The notes under the pieces are model-generated. The model saw nothing but the letters and a program-made list of their open reading frames with translations, was not told the DNA's origin and did not search any database. This document shows, piece after piece, positions 8,508 to 16,613 of a stretch of DNA of 64,000 nt. Source of the stretch: an uncultured Collinsella sp. (GTDB lineage Bacteria > Actinomycetota > Coriobacteriia > Coriobacteriales > Coriobacteriaceae); assembly GCA_900542315.1 (NCBI GenBank), contig UQMV01000004.1, forward strand, positions 20,865 through 84,864, written 5' to 3'. Each line of letters opens with the position of its first letter. Positions within the stretch are counted from its first letter, which is position 1. Made by a program: the position numbers and the translations under genes.

Positions 8508-9352
8508 CAGCTGGCAATCAGAGGAACCGCGGGCGCGTCAGGAGCGGCGACGCGCTCGGCAAAGCCGGCCTCGGTCAGCTCGATGACCTCAGTAAACGTT
8601 GCATCGAAAAACTCCTCGGTTAGCAGGCGGTATGGCGGATGGTCGGGCTCACCGGGGTTTTCGCGTACAATCTCGTGCATGACGCCGATGGTCTTGAGCA
8701 CATATTCTTTATGGATGGGATACTGCCCAAAACGCGTCGCAGCGGTATACAGGCGATCGGTCGCACGCGGGATGGAAACAATGCCCAGCGTCTTGCCAAA
8801 CCAGTCAAAGTCGCCTTGCTTTTTAATGCGGAACTCCTCGCACGGCTTGCCGCCGTGCACCTCCAGGTACTGATTCACGCGCGTATTCCATACGGTATCG
8901 GCCACCAGATGCGACCAGACACCCAGTGTCAAATCGAGCAACGACTGCGCCACGTCCTCGGACGCAAGCGAGAACTCACAGGCGCCGGGACCGGCAACCG
9001 GCTCGGCATCCTTGTAGCGCTGGGGATAGTGCACGCGGTTCAGTCGCTCGCGTTCCTCGATAATCGAGGTCGCCGCGGCTGGCGCACCGATGGGCGAACT
9101 TTTAAGCAACGGTGCCACATAGGTATCCCAGAACTCATGCTCACGAGGCTTTGGGATGGGCTCAGGCTTGGCAAAGTGCGTAATGCGGTACGGGATGGGA
9201 TCGGCGATGCCAGGGACCATATAGCCCACGAAGATATCCGGAACCACGCAGCCAAACAAAAAGGCATTGCGGTCGCGCACGCTATTGGCAAGCGCACCGG
9301 TGCGCTCCAGCAAACGCTCCGTCTGAGCGATATGAATGTTCCAACTTGGCAT
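8504..9352 (-). CDS. Zinc-dependent phospholipase C-like protein
   Basis: The 282-residue protein matches the pattern of the zinc-dependent phospholipase C/S1-P1 fold family: an N-terminal Trp-x-x-His (MPSWNIHIAQ), AFLFGCVVPDI near residue 33, and LTLGVWSHLVADTVWN with the H...D metal ligands near the middle. No signal peptide is visible, so it is probably cytoplasmic and its substrate is unknown. I prefer the ATG at 9352 because the conserved MPSW start follows GGGGG at five bases; the ATG at 9364 is possible. It converges with the preceding gene (4-bp overlap). Phospholipase activity is only inferred from the fold. Confidence 0.68.
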   Translation of the reverse strand: MPSWNIHIAQTERLLERTGALANSVRDRNAFLFGCVVPDIFVGYMVPGIADPIPYRITHFAKPEPIPKPREHEFWDTYVAPLLKSSPIGAPAAATSIIEERERLNRVHYPQRYKDAEPVAGPGACEFSLASEDVAQSLLDLTLGVWSHLVADTVWNTRVNQYLEVHGGKPCEEFRIKKQGDFDWFGKTLGIVSIPRATDRLYTAATRFGQYPIHKEYVLKTIGVMHEIVRENPGEPDHPPYRLLTEEFFDATFTEVIELTEAGFAERVAAPDAPAVPLIASC

Positions 9353-9432
9353 AGCCACCCCCATAAAAAACCTGGATAACTATACCATCACGGCAAAGCC
9401 GCGCGGGCGGCTACGCACGCTCTACGCAGCAA

Positions 9433-10203
9433 CTAGTCCGTAGCACCGCTTTCGGTTCCATACGACGGCGAAGGCGCCTCGACCACATGGTGATATCGAT
9501 CGATATAGATTGCACGGGCACCCAGGCGTCGCACCAAATCCTGGTGATGCGTGCTCATCAAGACCGTCTTACCCGCCGCGACGTAGGCCAGCAAGAAGTT
9601 GACCACGATGTCGCATGAATCCTCGTCGAGTCCATTGGTAGGCTCGTCGAGGACCAAGATATCCGGGTTCATCGACACGACGGCAGCCAGCGCAACACGC
9701 TTCTTTTGCCCGCCCGAAAGCTGATAAGGCGAGGCATCGACCAGATCGGCAACCTGGAACAGCTCCATGGCATCGCGGACGCGGCGCTCGAGCTCGTCTG
9801 CCGGCAGCCCCATTTGAGCCGGGCCAAACGCGACTTCCTCGCCGACCGTGGCACAAAAGAGTTGCGCATCGGCATTCTGGAACACAAAGCCCACGCGCTG
9901 ATGGAACCGCTGGGCAACCGCGGAATCCTTGAGATATGCCGCATCGACCGCATGCCCGTCAAACAGATACGTGCCCGCGTCCACAAGTTCAAGGCCGTTG
10001 ATAAGGCGCATGATCGTCGTCTTGCCGCAGCCGTTGGGACCTAGCAGGGCAACGAGCTCCCCACGGTCCACCTGCAGCGAAACGCCATCGACCACCGTAT
10101 GGCCCGCATAGGAAAACACCACGTCGCGAAACTCGATGAGCGGCGTTGTCTCGGCGCCAGCAGCACCGCTCGCGCCCATCGCGTCATTCGTATCGTTTGC
10201 CAA
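9433..10203 (-). CDS. cbiO: ECF transporter ATPase (cobalt/nickel type)
   Basis: This 256-residue ABC ATPase powers the metal importer encoded just upstream. It has Walker A GPNGCGKT, a Q-loop (FVFQNADAQLF, the extended form typical of ECF ATPases), signature LSGGQKKR, Walker B ILVLDEPTNGLD and the switch His in STHHQD. It is third in the order cbiM-cbiQ-cbiO, 44 bp after cbiQ, all reading left. Only one ATPase is present, so it would work as a homodimer, as in Cbi/Nik systems. Confidence 0.9.
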   Translation of the reverse strand: MANDTNDAMGASGAAGAETTPLIEFRDVVFSYAGHTVVDGVSLQVDRGELVALLGPNGCGKTTIMRLINGLELVDAGTYLFDGHAVDAAYLKDSAVAQRFHQRVGFVFQNADAQLFCATVGEEVAFGPAQMGLPADELERRVRDAMELFQVADLVDASPYQLSGGQKKRVALAAVVSMNPDILVLDEPTNGLDEDSCDIVVNFLLAYVAAGKTVLMSTHHQDLVRRLGARAIYIDRYHHVVEAPSPSYGTESGATD

Positions 10204-10247
10204 AACGTCGCCCTTCCCTATTCACATCAACGGATCGACCGCCCGCG

Positions 10248-11084
10248 CTACAGCACCGCGCACAACACAGCGAGCAGAACCACAACGGCCGCGTAAACGG
10301 CATCGCACCAGCCAAAGCCGCTCCGCGCGGGAGCCGGATACGCGCCGGCAAAGCCACGGCAGAGCATGGCCTCGTCCATCGCGCGGCTGCATTCCATCGC
10401 CTTAATAAAGGTCATGCCCATGATACCCGCGATCGAATCGGTACGCGAAAACCCCTCAGGCGCACGGCCAACGCTGCGCAGCATGACCGATTCGCACAGA
10501 TCGTGCGCCGTGCGTCCCAGCACCTCGATGTGCTTGAGCGCCATATCAAACGTAAAGATGACCTCGTCGGGCAGATGTAGCGTCTTGAGCGCCGCCGACA
10601 TGCGGCTCCAGGTAAGCGTCCACGAAACGCCCAGCACGAGCGACACGTTAATGAACGTCTTAAGCGCAATTTTGAGCATGGCGCCCGTAGCGGAAGCGCC
10701 CAGCAGCAGGGCAGGCAGCGCCAGAACCACTGCGAGCCCCGCAGCGCCAAGCGCCGGCGCAAAGGTTGCCCGCAGCCCGCGTACGGGGCGCACGGCAACG
10801 AGCACCAGCGCGATAGCCGCCATCAACATGAGGTACAACGGGCTCTGCGTCAGACACACGCACAAGACGCAGACGAACATCCCCACCAGGCGCACCGGAG
10901 CCGAAACGCAAGAAAGGGCGCGGTCGACCATCGACCCGCCCTCGTGCGCGCCTCCACCCAGGCGAACCCGCTCAAGCAGGCTCGCCAGGTGCAGGACATT
11001 CTTTTGCATCACTCGATGCCGAACCCCCGCGGGCTCGTATCGCTCCTCGGCCGCAAGCCAGCTAGGCAGCTTGGCTATTGCCAT
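10248..11084 (-). CDS. cbiQ: ECF transporter transmembrane protein (EcfT)
   Basis: The 278-residue membrane protein couples the ATPase to the metal-binding subunit. Several hydrophobic helices are visible (e.g. MFVCVLCVCL, AGLAVVLALPALLL), and the cytoplasmic coupling helices carry the Ala-Arg-Gly-like motifs seen as LRSVGRAPEG and AMLCRGFAG. The ATG at 11084 is preceded by AAGGAAAG at eight bases and overlaps the cbiM stop by 23 bp, so the genes are coupled. Confidence 0.86.
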   Translation of the reverse strand: MAIAKLPSWLAAEERYEPAGVRHRVMQKNVLHLASLLERVRLGGGAHEGGSMVDRALSCVSAPVRLVGMFVCVLCVCLTQSPLYLMLMAAIALVLVAVRPVRGLRATFAPALGAAGLAVVLALPALLLGASATGAMLKIALKTFINVSLVLGVSWTLTWSRMSAALKTLHLPDEVIFTFDMALKHIEVLGRTAHDLCESVMLRSVGRAPEGFSRTDSIAGIMGMTFIKAMECSRAMDEAMLCRGFAGAYPAPARSGFGWCDAVYAAVVVLLAVLCAVL

Positions 11085-12147
11085 GAGCACCGCTTTCCTT
11101 GACCGTCAGCGAAATCAGACGGAATGCGATGGTGAGCACCGCCACGCCAATCACGCCCGAAAGAATATACATCGCGGCCTGGCCGGCAAAGCCAAGACCC
11201 TGCTCCTCGGAATAGGCCTGCAGATAATCGCCCGTGGGCAGAGCGTCGGCAAAGGTCGGGGTATCGAGGCCGACCGAAGTCTGCAGACTGTTGTCACCAG
11301 CCTCCTGAACGGCGGTCGCGGCGCCCTCGGCGTCCCACTCACCCCAGGCGTCACCCGTGGCCAGCAGGCCCAGCGGCGTGGCCACGACAAGCACGGCAAC
11401 CAGGATGAGTGTGGGGACCAGCGAGGTCTTCTTGGCAGCAGCGCCCTCGGCAGCAAGCTGGCCATCGACGGCCTCGGGCCCGACGATAACGCTCGGCGCC
11501 GTCTTCTTAATGAAACCGTAAATCGCAGCCGTCGCCACGCCCTCGACCACGCCGGCAACCAGCATATGCGGGATCATCATGGCAGGAATGGCAATAGACA
11601 ACGGGAAGGGGCAGTACAGCGGCGCGCCCGAAGCGTTGGTAAAGAGCATCGGCTGAATACCAAACTCGATTGCCGCGCACAGGGCCGCCAGGCACAGGCC
11701 GACCCAGCCGCTTACGATGGCCGAAACCGAGGTGCCCCAGCTCTTGTCGTGCAGACGGCTGTTGAGCGCACGGAACACGATAGCAGCGGCAAACGGCAGC
11801 ACGAAGGCCATGTTAAAGCAGTTGGCGCCAAAGGACAGGATGCCGCCGTCGCCAAACAGTAGTGCCTGTAGCGCCAGCGCGACCGAGACAGCAATGGCCG
11901 CGGCCTCCGGGCCCAGCAGCAGCGCGATGAGCGCGCCGCCGACGGCGTGACCCGTGGTGCCGCCGGGCAGCGGCACGTTGAACATCATGAGCAAGAAGGA
12001 AAATGCGGCGCAGATGCCCAGGAAAGCCATGTGCTCGCGATCGAGCGTGGCACGCACCTTTTTGATGCAGTGGACCCAAACGGGCACCATTGCCACTGCC
12101 ATGACGGCATCCGTCTGCGGGGACAGATAATTATCTGGAATGTGCAT
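11062..12147 (-). CDS. cbiM: Cobalt/nickel ECF transporter substrate subunit (CbiM/NikM with fused CbiN-like end)
   Basis: The 361-residue membrane protein starts MHIPD, where the free N-terminus and His2 bind the metal ion in CbiM/NikM. The CbiM part spans about residues 1-225 with the family stretch PGGTTGHAVGGALIALLLGPEA. The remainder (about 245-361) adds two membrane segments around an extracytoplasmic loop, as in the PDGLE/NikN-type fusions. It heads a three-gene operon. Cobalt and nickel versions cannot be told apart by motif alone, but a NikR-like operator in its promoter favours nickel. Confidence 0.9.
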   Translation of the reverse strand: MHIPDNYLSPQTDAVMAVAMVPVWVHCIKKVRATLDREHMAFLGICAAFSFLLMMFNVPLPGGTTGHAVGGALIALLLGPEAAAIAVSVALALQALLFGDGGILSFGANCFNMAFVLPFAAAIVFRALNSRLHDKSWGTSVSAIVSGWVGLCLAALCAAIEFGIQPMLFTNASGAPLYCPFPLSIAIPAMMIPHMLVAGVVEGVATAAIYGFIKKTAPSVIVGPEAVDGQLAAEGAAAKKTSLVPTLILVAVLVVATPLGLLATGDAWGEWDAEGAATAVQEAGDNSLQTSVGLDTPTFADALPTGDYLQAYSEEQGLGFAGQAAMYILSGVIGVAVLTIAFRLISLTVKESGAHGNSQAA

Positions 12148-12204
12148 GGGCGCCTCCCGGTTATCGGCGCACAGAATTGCAACGCCGCTTAAATCACCTT
12201 GTCA

Positions 12205-12271
12205 GTGTTACGCATTGTAAGATTCGTAACACGCCGCGGGCTATCATAGCAAAACGGCGCACTGCCGACAA
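12205..12271 (-). promoter_or_regulatory. cbiM promoter with NikR-like operator
   Basis: On the minus strand TTGTCG (12271-12266), a 17-base spacer and TATGAT (12248-12243) form a sigma70-type promoter. Immediately downstream lies the perfect dyad GTGTTACG (12205-12212), 12 bases, CGTAACAC (12225-12232). Measured as GTGTTA-N16-TAACAC it is 28 bp, the same geometry as known NikR operators (GTATGA-N16-TCATAC in E. coli). Binding would block the start of transcription. No nikR gene is in the window, so the regulator is inferred. Confidence 0.68.
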
Positions 12272-12285
12272 AGCAGCACGCCGTT
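12253..12285 (-). terminator. Hairpin after pheT
   Basis: AACGGCG (12253-12259) pairs with CGCCGTT (12279-12285), with an inner CTGC/GCAG and a 2x2 mismatch. On the minus strand it ends in TTTTGC, a weak terminator. The cbiM -35 box lies in its loop. Confidence 0.55.
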
Positions 12286-12393
12286 ATGTAATGCGCGTGT
12301 CATATATGAAGGCTCAACGGTGCCTTATATCGAGCATAGCGGTCACGTAAGACTCGGCGGCAACCACCGCTGACCCATACCCCAGCGCAAGCC

Positions 12394-14847
12394 CTATCCG
12401 CGGACCTCGCCGTTTACGCCCTTGCATACCTTGGTGACGATCTTCTGGTGCGCCTTCTCGACCTCTTCGCTGGTGAGCGTGTGGTCGTCGGAGCGATACG
12501 TAAGCGCAAAGGCCATGGACTTCTTGCCCGCTCCGATGCGGATGGGATCGCGGTAGACGTCGAACAGGCGCACGCCCTCGAGCAGCTTGCCGCCGGCGCT
12601 GGTAATGCGGCGCTCAAGATCCTCGCAGGTCACAGCATTGTCGACCACGATAGCAAGGTCGTGCTCAACAGCCGGGTACTGCGAGAACTCGCGGTAGTTC
12701 TCCTGATTGCGGGCGCCCTTGATCAGCTTGTCCAGATCGAGCTCAAAGGCAACGACGACCTCATCGATGCCCATCGCCTCGCGCGCCTCGGGGTGAATCT
12801 CGCCGACCCAGCCCAGTACGGTGCCGCCGGACAGAACCTCGGCCGCACGACCCGGCTGCAAGAAAGCGTAGCCCTCGCCCTCGACGGGACGGAAGCGAAC
12901 CTTCTCGATGCGCAGCTGGGCGAGCAGCTCCTCGACAATGCCCTTGCCAAAGAAGAAACGCAGCTTGCGGTACTTCATGTTCCAGGACTGCTCGCTCCAC
13001 TGGCCCGAGAGCACGCCCGCCACGGACTTGGTCTCCTTGGGCAGGCTGGCGTTCTCGCGACCGTGGAACAGGCTGCCGACCTCGTACAGGTGCACGTTGG
13101 GCGTGCCGTGGGCCTCGTTATAGGCCACGGACTGCAGCAGGCCCGGCAACAGCGAACGACGCATCTCGGTCTGCTCGGCTACCAGCGGGTTCATGAGCAC
13201 CACGGGGCAACCGCGACCCTCGGTGGACATACCGATCTTCTCCAGGTCGCCCGGGGCGGCAAAGCCGAAAGTCGTGGTCTCGTTGAGGCCGCAGGCGCGC
13301 AGGATCTCGCCGACCTTGCGGGTGAGCTTCTGCTCGCGGGTCAGGCCGCCGATGTGGTTCTTGGCAGCCGGGATGGTCGCCGTCACACGGCCCATGCCCC
13401 ACAGGCGCAGGACCTCCTCGATCAGGTCGATCTCGCGCGGCAGGTCGGGACGGAAGCTCGGCGGGGTGACCATGAAGTCATCGCCGTCGCGCTCGACGGT
13501 GCAGCCCAGGCGGGTGAGCGAACGCTCGATAAACTCGGGCTCGATGTCGGCACCGCAGATGGCATGCACGCGGGCCAGGCGCAGCTTGATGCTGTCGATA
13601 GTCTTGGGCGCAGGGAAAACGTCGACATAGCCGGGAGCAACCTCGCCGCCGGCGATCTCCTCGATGAGCGCGCAGGCAACGTTGGCGACGTCCACGCAGC
13701 CGGTCTCGTCAACCTGGCGCTCAAAGCGAATGGAGGCGTCGGAGATCAGGGACAGGTCGCGGCTGGTGTGCGAGGTGCGACCGGCGTTGAAGCAGGCACT
13801 CTCGACCATCACATCGACGGTGTCGTCCTCGATCTCGGAATCCATGCCGCCCATAACGCCGGCCAGCGCCACGGGGCGCTCGCCGTCGGTGATGAGACCC
13901 ATGCCGGCGTCGAGCGTGCGCTCCTCGCCGTCGAGCGTCGTGAACTTCTCATCCTGCTGGGCGGCGCGGACCACCACACGACGGCGGCCATCGCGCTCGG
14001 CAAAGGTGTCCAGGTCAAAGGCGTGCAGCGGCTGACCGGTGAGCATCATCACGTAGTTGGTGATATCGACAATGTTGTTGTGCGGGCGCACGCCCAGGGC
14101 GTTGAGGCGCTTGACCATCCAGTCGGGCGAGGGGCCGACCTTCACGTTGCGCACGATGCGGGCGACGTAGCGGTCGCACAGGCCCTCGTCGGCAATCTCG
14201 ACCGAAAGCTCGTCGTCGGTCGCGCGGCCGGTCTCGGCCTTGATGGCAGGCAGCTCAACGTGGAAATCGCGGTCGAAGATGGCGCCGGTCTCGCGGGCCA
14301 TGCCGATCATGGACAGGCAATCGGGACGGTTGGGCGTGATCTCGCAGTCAAGCACGGTATCGCTCGAGCCCACGTACTCGGCAAACGGCATGCCGCAGGG
14401 CGTATCCTCGGGCAGGATCATGATGCCGGAGTGGTCGCCGCCCAGGCCGAGCTCGCGCGCGGAGCAGTTCATGCCCATGGACACGACGCCGCGAAGCTTG
14501 CTCTTCTTGATCTTGACGTCGCCGGGCAGGACAGCGCCAATCATGGCCGTGACGATGTGGTCGCCGGCCTCGAAGTTCTGCGCGCCGCAGACGATCTGCA
14601 GCGGAGCGGGGTTGCCGTCGGCGTCGAGGTTCTTGTCGCCCACGTCGACCGAGCACACATACATATGGTCGCTATCGGGGTGCGGGGTCTTGGTGAGCAC
14701 CTTGGCGGTCACCACGTGGTCGAAGGACTCGCCCACGGTGTCGATCGCCTCGACCTCGGTGCCGGTACGGATATATTCGTCCGAAAGGGTCTTGGGATCC
14801 TCCGGAATATCGATCATGGTCTTGAGCCAGTCGTAAGAAACACGCAT
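12394..14847 (-). CDS. pheT: Phenylalanyl-tRNA synthetase beta subunit
   Basis: With PheS it forms the alpha2-beta2 enzyme that charges tRNA-Phe. The 817-residue protein has the usual order: N-terminal region MRVSYDWLK, the EMAP/OB tRNA-binding domain (VVTAKVLTKTPHPDSDHMYVC), B3/B4 editing domain (YVMMLTGQPLHAFD), B5 domain, the inactive synthetase-like core and a C-terminal FDX-ACB anticodon domain (YPAVEHDLAIVVD). Length is normal. It follows pheS after an unusually long 184-bp gap holding a hairpin. Expression is presumably set by the T-box leader upstream of pheS. Confidence 0.96.
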   Translation of the reverse strand: MRVSYDWLKTMIDIPEDPKTLSDEYIRTGTEVEAIDTVGESFDHVVTAKVLTKTPHPDSDHMYVCSVDVGDKNLDADGNPAPLQIVCGAQNFEAGDHIVTAMIGAVLPGDVKIKKSKLRGVVSMGMNCSARELGLGGDHSGIMILPEDTPCGMPFAEYVGSSDTVLDCEITPNRPDCLSMIGMARETGAIFDRDFHVELPAIKAETGRATDDELSVEIADEGLCDRYVARIVRNVKVGPSPDWMVKRLNALGVRPHNNIVDITNYVMMLTGQPLHAFDLDTFAERDGRRRVVVRAAQQDEKFTTLDGEERTLDAGMGLITDGERPVALAGVMGGMDSEIEDDTVDVMVESACFNAGRTSHTSRDLSLISDASIRFERQVDETGCVDVANVACALIEEIAGGEVAPGYVDVFPAPKTIDSIKLRLARVHAICGADIEPEFIERSLTRLGCTVERDGDDFMVTPPSFRPDLPREIDLIEEVLRLWGMGRVTATIPAAKNHIGGLTREQKLTRKVGEILRACGLNETTTFGFAAPGDLEKIGMSTEGRGCPVVLMNPLVAEQTEMRRSLLPGLLQSVAYNEAHGTPNVHLYEVGSLFHGRENASLPKETKSVAGVLSGQWSEQSWNMKYRKLRFFFGKGIVEELLAQLRIEKVRFRPVEGEGYAFLQPGRAAEVLSGGTVLGWVGEIHPEAREAMGIDEVVVAFELDLDKLIKGARNQENYREFSQYPAVEHDLAIVVDNAVTCEDLERRITSAGGKLLEGVRLFDVYRDPIRIGAGKKSMAFALTYRSDDHTLTSEEVEKAHQKIVTKVCKGVNGEVRG

Positions 14848-14930
14848 CTAGCTCTCCTTTCATACTGAAAGCCTGCGAAGAGATGCAGGTGGAAACTTCA
14901 ACTTTGTGAACATTCCTTACAAAGCGAGGG

Positions 14931-15023
14931 TTGTCCAAGTGCGGCAGATCGGCCCGAAAGAGGAGCGCCGCGTACTTTGGTACGCAAGCGACGAATGAGC
15001 GCCGAGGTGCCGTGCTTGGGCAA
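14931..15023 (-). repeat. Long hairpin between pheS and pheT
   Basis: The 16-base arms 14931-14946 and 15008-15023 pair throughout if G-U wobbles are allowed (13 Watson-Crick, 3 wobble). The tip is a perfect GCGTAC-TTTG-GTACGC (14970-14985). It fills most of the 184-bp gap inside the pheST operon and has no T-run after it, so it looks more like an RNA processing or stability element than a terminator. Confidence 0.7.
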
Positions 15024-15031
15024 GCCGCAGC

Positions 15032-16108
15032 CTAAAATTGGTTCAGGAAGCGCATATCGCCTGTCATGAGCGTGCGCAGGTCGGGCAGGTCGTAGCGCAG
15101 GGCCGCGACGCGCTCGGCGCCAATACCAAAGGCGAAGCCGGTGTACTTCTCGGGGTCGATGCCGCAGTTAATCAGGACGTTGGGGTCGACCATGCCGCAG
15201 CCCAGAATCTCGATCCAGCCGCTGTGCTTGCAGAAGTTGCAGCCCTTGCCGCCGCACACGTGGCAGCTCACGTCTACCTCGCAGCTCGGCTCGGTGAAGG
15301 GGAAGAAGTGCGGGCGGTAACGCGTCTTGCGGTCCTCGCCAAACATGCACTTAACAAAGTAGTCGAGCGTGCCCTTAAGATCGCCAAAGGTGATGCCCTC
15401 GTCGACGACCAGGCCCTCGATCTGGTTGAACTGCGGCAGGTGGCAGGCGTCGGCCGTGTCGGGACGGTAGACGGTGCCCGGGCAGATCATGTAGATGGGC
15501 GGCTTCTGCGACTCCATGGTGTGGATCTGCACGCCCGAGGTCTGGGTGCGCAGCAGCACGTCGGACTCGCCGTGGGCGTGAGCCTCGGGGTGCGCGACGC
15601 TGCCGGGGTTGTTGTCGACCACATAGAAGGTATCGCGGGCCGAGCGGCTCGGGTGATCCATGGGGGCGTTGAGCGCGGTGAAGTTGTAATAGGAGGTGTC
15701 GACCATGGGGCCAGACTCGACGGTGTAGCCGATGCCGCAGAAGATGTCCTCGGCCTCCTCGATGATCTGCTTGATCAGGTGCTGGTGGCCGATCTGCGGA
15801 CGGATACCCGGTAGCGTGATGTCGACGGCCTCGTGCTCGAGTGCGTGCTTGAGGGCGGCGGCCTTCATCTCGGTGGTGCGCTCGTCGAGCATGCCCTCGA
15901 TCAGCTGGCGCATCTCGTTGGCGCGCTTGCCCATCACGGGACGATCCTCGGGGGCGAGCTTGCCCATCATGCGCATCAGGCCGGTGATGCGGCCCTTGCG
16001 GCCGAGCAGCTCAACGCGCGCGGCCTCGAGCTTTGCGGCATCGTCGGCGCCTGCGACGAGCTCCTTGGCCTCTTCCTCGAGTTTGACCAGATCATCAATC
16101 AGACTCAT
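15032..16108 (-). CDS. pheS: Phenylalanyl-tRNA synthetase alpha subunit
   Basis: This class II catalytic subunit activates phenylalanine. The 358-residue protein begins with an N-terminal coiled coil for tRNA binding (MSLIDDLVKLEEEAKELV), then the core with motif 1, motif 2 (RYRPHFFPFTEPSCEVD) and motif 3 (FGIGAERVAALRYDLPDLR). The ATG at 16108 follows AAAGGA at six bases; longer frames upstream run into the T-box leader. Length is typical (330-360). Confidence 0.96.
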   Translation of the reverse strand: MSLIDDLVKLEEEAKELVAGADDAAKLEAARVELLGRKGRITGLMRMMGKLAPEDRPVMGKRANEMRQLIEGMLDERTTEMKAAALKHALEHEAVDITLPGIRPQIGHQHLIKQIIEEAEDIFCGIGYTVESGPMVDTSYYNFTALNAPMDHPSRSARDTFYVVDNNPGSVAHPEAHAHGESDVLLRTQTSGVQIHTMESQKPPIYMICPGTVYRPDTADACHLPQFNQIEGLVVDEGITFGDLKGTLDYFVKCMFGEDRKTRYRPHFFPFTEPSCEVDVSCHVCGGKGCNFCKHSGWIEILGCGMVDPNVLINCGIDPEKYTGFAFGIGAERVAALRYDLPDLRTLMTGDMRFLNQF

Positions 16109-16194
16109 GTCTTCCCTTTCGTCTCTCGCGCTCCCCGCTTGCCGAGGCGGCTGCCGCCGTCTGACGTTGCGAAAACGCGGCCCGGTTCGGTAAC

Positions 16195-16480
16195 AAAAAA
16201 CCGTCCTCGGGCATGTGCATTGCCCAAGGACGGTTGAATTCCGCGGTACCACCTTGTTTGACCCGGCGGATGTCTGGCCCGCCGCGCCCACTCTTTGCCC
16301 CTTGTCGCGAGGCTCACGGCTTCCCTACTGGGGACATCGCCGCCGCCGGCCGCGTGCCCGTTGAGGTCGCTGCTCGGGAGTGAACGCTTGGCCCTTGCCA
16401 CCGCAGGAAGGCTTACAGCCCATGACCTTCCCTCTCTTGCCGGCGACGCGGCGGGCAAAACCCTCTCCGTCAACGCATTG
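16195..16480 (-). promoter_or_regulatory. T-box riboswitch leader of pheST
   Basis: On the minus strand the T-box core AAGGTGGTACCGCGG (16241-16255) is followed by a 15-bp terminator stem (16199-16213 with 16221-16235, core CCGTCCT) and a T-run (16195-16200). T-box leaders bind uncharged tRNA and let transcription continue. The gene controlled and the codon TTC (complement of 16382-16384) within the stem I region suggest tRNA-Phe. The specifier choice and the 5' end near 16480 (a TATCCT box at 16487-16492) are inference. Confidence 0.93.
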
Positions 16481-16613
16481 GGCTACAGGATACCACATTG
16501 TTTGGGCATATCGCCGCGTTCCGTTTTGTTCGTGCTGGGTACAAGGCAGGTAGCTGTGTAAACTGGCCGTGCGCCCATCCGTGGCGCTCGGTTCGCGAGA
16601 TCAAGGATATGGT

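Noticed and set aside
12148..12204. Cobalamin riboswitch before cbiM
   Set aside because: Only about 60 bases separate the operator from the start codon, too short for the aptamer, and no B12-box was found.
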